From: Cellulomonas sp. Y8
GTDB taxonomy: Bacteria; Actinomycetota; Actinomycetes; Actinomycetales; Cellulomonadaceae
Length of the DNA: 64,000 bases
Direction of reading: 5' to 3'
NCBI RefSeq assembly: GCF_008033115.1
Contig: NZ_CP041203.1
Location: 4,154,001-4,218,000, forward strand
Numbering within the stretch: the stretch's first letter is position 1; every line of letters begins with the position of its first letter. A model generated the notes under the pieces. It was given only the letters and a program-made list of their open reading frames with translations, was not told the DNA's origin and searched no databases. Positions 60,986 through 64,000 of this stretch are shown here, one piece after another. Both the position numbers and the translations under genes were made by a program.

Positions 60986-61573
60986 ATGGAGACCTTCGAG
61001 CTGACCGACGGCGTCGTCGTCCTGCGCGCGCCGGGCCCCGCGGACGTCGACCGGATCGACGCCCTCTGCCAGGACCGGGCGATCCAGGAGTGGACGACCG
61101 TGCCGAGCCCGTACACCCGCGAGGACGCCCAGTCCTTCGTCACCGGGTACGTCGCCGACGGATGGGCGCGCGGGACGACGCTCAACTGGGCGGTGCGCGA
61201 CGCCGCCGACGACACGCTGCTCGGCATGGTCGGCCTCGGCATGGAGGGCACCGGTTCGGCCGAGATCGGCTACTGGCTCGCGCCCGAGGCGCGGGGCCGC
61301 GGCCTGATGTCCCGGTCGGTCGAGCTGGTGCTCGACGCGGCGTTCGGCCGTCTGGGGCTGGTCCGGGTGTTCTGGCGCGCGTTCGTCGGCAACGGCCCCT
61401 CGCGCGCGGTCGCCGAGCGGGCCGGGTTCCGGGTGGAGGGGGAGCTCCGGCTGGGCGCCGTGCAGCGCGGCGTCCGGCGCGACGACTGGGTGGGCAGCCT
61501 GCTCGCCACCGACGCCCGGCCCCGGCGTGTCGGCGAGCGCTCTCCGGCCGCTGCCTCGGGCAACGGGAGATGA
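60986..61573 (+). CDS. GNAT-family N-acetyltransferase (RimJ/RimL-like)
   Basis: A 195-residue protein from ATG 60986. It fits the RimJ/L group: [53 protein letters not shown] (acetyl-CoA loop), [20 protein letters not shown] and RVEGELR. CAGGGT lies 8 bases before ATG, so it may be leaderless. The stop overlaps an in-frame ATG of the next gene (61570-61573). Confidence 0.9.
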   Translation: METFELTDGVVVLRAPGPADVDRIDALCQDRAIQEWTTVPSPYTREDAQSFVTGYVADGWARGTTLNWAVRDAADDTLLGMVGLGMEGTGSAEIGYWLAPEARGRGLMSRSVELVLDAAFGRLGLVRVFWRAFVGNGPSRAVAERAGFRVEGELRLGAVQRGVRRDDWVGSLLATDARPRRVGERSPAAASGNGR

Positions 61574-61581
61574 TGGCGGGC

Positions 61582-63660
61582 ATGAGCACCCCCACGCTGG
61601 ACGCGGACAACCCGTTCGCCGCCCCGTCCTCGCTGCCGTACGGCCTGCCCGACTTCGCCGCGATCCGCGAGGAGCACCACCGCCCCGCGCTGCTCGCCGG
61701 CATGGCGGAGCAGCGCGCGGAGGTCGAGGCCATCGCCGCGTCGACCGATGCCCCCACCGTCGAGAACACCCTGGACGCGCTGGAGCGCTCCGGCCGGCTG
61801 CTGCACCGTGCGGCCATCGTGTTCTTCAACCAGTCCTCGGCCGACTCGACCCCCGGGCTCGAGGCGCTCGAGGAGGAGGTCGCGCCGCTGCTCGCCGCGC
61901 ACAGCGACGCCATCTACCTGGACCGCCGGCTGTTCGCGCGCCTGGAGGTCCTGCGCGAGGCGGCCGAGGCGGGCGAGCTCGAGCTCGCGCCGGACACCGC
62001 GTGGCTGCTGCACCGCCAGCACACCCAGTTCGTCCGCGCGGGCGTGCGGCTCGACGACGACGCCCAGGCCCGCCTCCGCGAGCTCAACGCCGAGATCACC
62101 CGGCTGGAGACCGTGTTCGGCCGGCTGCTGCTCGCCGAGACCAACGACTCCGCGGTGCTCGTCACGGACCCCGCCGAGCTCGCCGGGCTGCCCGACGACG
62201 CCCGGGCCGCCGCCGCCGAGGCCGCCGCCCGCCGCGGCCACGAGGGCGCCTGGCTGATCGACCTCATCCTGCCGACCCAGCAGCCCGCGCTGGCGCAGCT
62301 GTCCGACCGCGCCCTGCGCGAGCGGCTGCACACCGCGTCGGTGCGCCGGGGCGGCCGCGGGGGCGAGCACGACACCCGCGCCACGCTGCTGGAGCTGGCC
62401 CGGCTGCGCGCCGAGCGCGCCCGCCTGCTCGGGTACCCCCACCACGCGGCGTACATCGCCGAGGACGCGACCGCGAAGACCCCCGAGGCCGTCGCCGACA
62501 TCCTCGGCCGCCTCGCGCCCGCCGCCGTCGCCAACGCGCGCGCCGAGGCCGCCGACCTGGAGGAGGCGCTGCGCCGCGACGTCCCCGGCGCCACCCTGGA
62601 GGCCTGGGACTGGGCGTACTACGCCGAGCAGGTCCGCAAGGAGCGCCGCTCGCTCGACGACTCCTCGCTGCGCCCGTACCTGGAGCTCGACCGCGTGCTG
62701 CACGACGGCGTGTTCCGCGCCGCGGGCGAGCTCTACGGGCTGACCTTCACCGAGCGCGCCGACCTGGTCGGGTACCACCCGGACGTCCGGGTCTTCGAGG
62801 TGACCGACGCCGACGGCACCGGCCTCGGCCTGTTCCTCGGCGACTACTGGACCCGCGACTCCAAGCGCGGCGGCGCGTGGATGAACAACCTGGTCGACCA
62901 GTCGACGCTGCTCGGCGAGGCACCGGTCGTGGTGAACAACCTCAACATCCCGAAGCCGCCGGCCGGCCAGCCGACGCTGCTGACCTGGGACGAGGTCATC
63001 ACCCTGTTCCACGAGTTCGGCCACGCGCTGCACGGCCTGTTCTCCGCGGTCCGGTACCCCTCGCAGTCCGGCACCGACGTGCCGCGCGACTTCGTCGAGT
63101 ACCCGTCGCAGGTCAACGAGATGTGGGCCTGGGAGCCGTCGGTCCTGAGCGCGTACGCCGTGCACCACGTCACCGGCGAGCCGATGCCGCAGGAGTGGGT
63201 GGACACCCTCATCGCCGCGCGCCAGGACGGCGAGGGCTTCGCCACGACCGAGTACCTGGCGGCGGCGCTGCTCGACCAGGCCTGGTACCGGCTCGCGCCC
63301 GAGGACGTCCCGACCGACGTCGCCCAGGTGGAGCCGTTCGAGGCCGCCGCCCTGGAGCGCGCGGGCATCGCGTTCGCACCGGTGCCGCCGCGGTACCGCA
63401 CCACGTACTTCAACCACGTGTTCGGGGGCGGGTACTCCGCCGGGTACTACTCGTACATCTGGTCCGAGGTCCTCGACGCCGACACGGTCACCTGGTTCGA
63501 GGAGAACGGCGGCCTGCGGCGCGCCAACGGCGACACCTTCCGGGCGAAGCTGCTCTCGCGCGGCGGCTCGGTCGACCCGATGCAGGCGTTCCGCGACCTG
63601 CGCGGCCGCGACCCGGAGATCGCCCCGCTGCTCGCCCGCCGCGGCCTGACCTCGGCCTGA
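61582..63660 (+). CDS. M3-family zinc metallopeptidase (peptidyl-dipeptidase Dcp/oligopeptidase A-like)
   Basis: A 692-residue protein from ATG 61582, chosen over ATGs at 61570 and 61573 because the ribosome site GGGAG is otherwise too close. The HEXXH zinc motif is FHEFGHALHGLFS (about 475-487), with the third ligand in NEMWAWEP. The closing GGGYSAGYYSYIWSEVLDAD is the M3 substrate-binding region. Degrades short peptides in the cytoplasm. Overlaps or nearly overlaps the GNAT gene upstream. Confidence 0.94.
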   Translation: MSTPTLDADNPFAAPSSLPYGLPDFAAIREEHHRPALLAGMAEQRAEVEAIAASTDAPTVENTLDALERSGRLLHRAAIVFFNQSSADSTPGLEALEEEVAPLLAAHSDAIYLDRRLFARLEVLREAAEAGELELAPDTAWLLHRQHTQFVRAGVRLDDDAQARLRELNAEITRLETVFGRLLLAETNDSAVLVTDPAELAGLPDDARAAAAEAAARRGHEGAWLIDLILPTQQPALAQLSDRALRERLHTASVRRGGRGGEHDTRATLLELARLRAERARLLGYPHHAAYIAEDATAKTPEAVADILGRLAPAAVANARAEAADLEEALRRDVPGATLEAWDWAYYAEQVRKERRSLDDSSLRPYLELDRVLHDGVFRAAGELYGLTFTERADLVGYHPDVRVFEVTDADGTGLGLFLGDYWTRDSKRGGAWMNNLVDQSTLLGEAPVVVNNLNIPKPPAGQPTLLTWDEVITLFHEFGHALHGLFSAVRYPSQSGTDVPRDFVEYPSQVNEMWAWEPSVLSAYAVHHVTGEPMPQEWVDTLIAARQDGEGFATTEYLAAALLDQAWYRLAPEDVPTDVAQVEPFEAAALERAGIAFAPVPPRYRTTYFNHVFGGGYSAGYYSYIWSEVLDADTVTWFEENGGLRRANGDTFRAKLLSRGGSVDPMQAFRDLRGRDPEIAPLLARRGLTSA

Positions 63661-63683
63661 CCTCGGCCGGAGCGCCCCGCCGG

Positions 63684-63713
63684 GGCCGGGGGTCCGCCTG
63701 TGGACCCCCGGCC
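63684..63713 (+). terminator. Terminator after the M3 peptidase gene
   Basis: GGCCGGGGGTCC (63684-63695) and GGACCCCCGGCC (63702-63713): a perfect 12-bp stem with a 6-base loop. Confidence 0.85.
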
Positions 63714-63734
63714 TCGGCGCGCCGGTGCGGCCGG

Positions 63735-63740
63735 TAGCGT
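63735..63740 (+). promoter_or_regulatory. -10 box of a leaderless M20 peptidase mRNA
   Basis: TAGCGT, then 6 bases, then ATG 63747. Confidence 0.6.
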
Positions 63741-63746
63741 GGGGGC

Positions 63747-64000
63747 ATGAGCGACGCACCCGCCACCCCGTCCGCCGGCCAGCACGACACCTCGGCGGCC
63801 GAGGGCGAGGTCGTGCGGATCGCGCAGGAGCTCATCCGGTTCGACACGTCGAACTACGGCGACGGCTCCGGCCCCGGCGAGCGCTCCGCCGCCGAGCACG
63901 TGATGACCCTGCTGCACGAGGTCGGCCTCGATCCCGAGCTGATCGAGTCCGCCCCGGGCCGCGCGAACGTCGTCGTGCGCCTGGCGGGGGAGGACAGCAG
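63747..64000 (+). CDS. M20-family metallopeptidase (C-terminus cut by window edge)
   Basis: The first 84 residues from ATG 63747. After a disordered head, VVRIAQELIRFDTSNYGDGS and PGERSAAEHVMTLLHEVGLD match the start of M20 dipeptidases/acetylornithine deacetylase-like enzymes. The zinc ligands would follow beyond the window, so the exact enzyme cannot be assigned. Confidence 0.8.
   Translation, partial: MSDAPATPSAGQHDTSAAEGEVVRIAQELIRFDTSNYGDGSGPGERSAAEHVMTLLHEVGLDPELIESAPGRANVVVRLAGEDS

Overview
The window is very GC-rich (visibly above 70%), uses GTG starts freely, overlaps genes by 4 or 8 bases, and encodes an ImuA'-ImuB-DnaE2 cassette under an actinobacterial LexA box. It also has a class-E-type sortase signal (LAATG), a DUF8129 protein and a condensin of the MksBEF/JetABC type. 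Together these point to a high-GC actinobacterium, most likely a member of the Cellulomonadaceae (inference; no rRNA is present). Base composition looks even throughout. I see no insertion sequence, prophage, CRISPR array or replication origin.

Layout. 1-5096: a DeoR regulator cut by the left edge, a small beta-helix protein, a DUF1684 protein, an App1-like phosphatase and an FAD oxidoreductase. The oxidoreductase ends a leftward run (8269 to 3477) in which a haem-oxygenase-like diiron oxidase, a family 2 glycosyltransferase, a CDGSH iron-sulfur protein and a metallo-beta-lactamase-fold hydrolase are joined by 4-base overlaps. 8591-12649: small housekeeping genes, including a WYL regulator divergent from an alpha/beta hydrolase. 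12796-19424: the SOS mutagenesis operon with a perfect 16-bp LexA palindrome. 19487-27884: a wall-anchored pectate lyase, a DapA-like aldolase, an AI-2E-type permease, tRNA-Leu(GAG), a VOC protein, an RDD protein, a large GNAT/FemAB-like enzyme and a methyltransferase.

27992-34411 holds jetA-jetB-jetC of a Wadjet/MksBEF condensin. No JetD nuclease follows; a short P-loop kinase-like gene sits in its place. 34412-35408 carries two clusters of an inverted GAGATCGG repeat flanking an M23 peptidase gene. 36757-42034 is a compact set of a serine hydrolase, a caspase-like protease and a divergent V8-protease/NUC-nuclease fusion, the best candidate here for an undescribed conflict or defence system. 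42154-46721: an SDR, a GH16-like protein, a DUF8129-membrane protein-RecQ operon and a universal stress protein. 46898-57027: a coiled-coil protein, a VanY-like carboxypeptidase, a haem peroxidase, a YihY membrane protein, a wHTH regulator behind a Cys-rich leaderless short ORF, a membrane metallophosphoesterase, a cation diffusion facilitator and a PASTA-like lipoprotein. 57314-64000: two sugar/antibiotic kinase-like proteins, Lrp divergent from alanine dehydrogenase, GNAT-M3 peptidase, and an M20 peptidase cut by the right edge.

Two genes (39945-42034 and 53471-55248) are broken by frameshifts at almost the same sequence context, a CG run followed by a G run. Slippage or a shared sequencing error therefore has to be excluded before either is called a pseudogene. 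Many genes appear to be leaderless: a TAnnnT -10 box lies 6-9 bases before the start codon.
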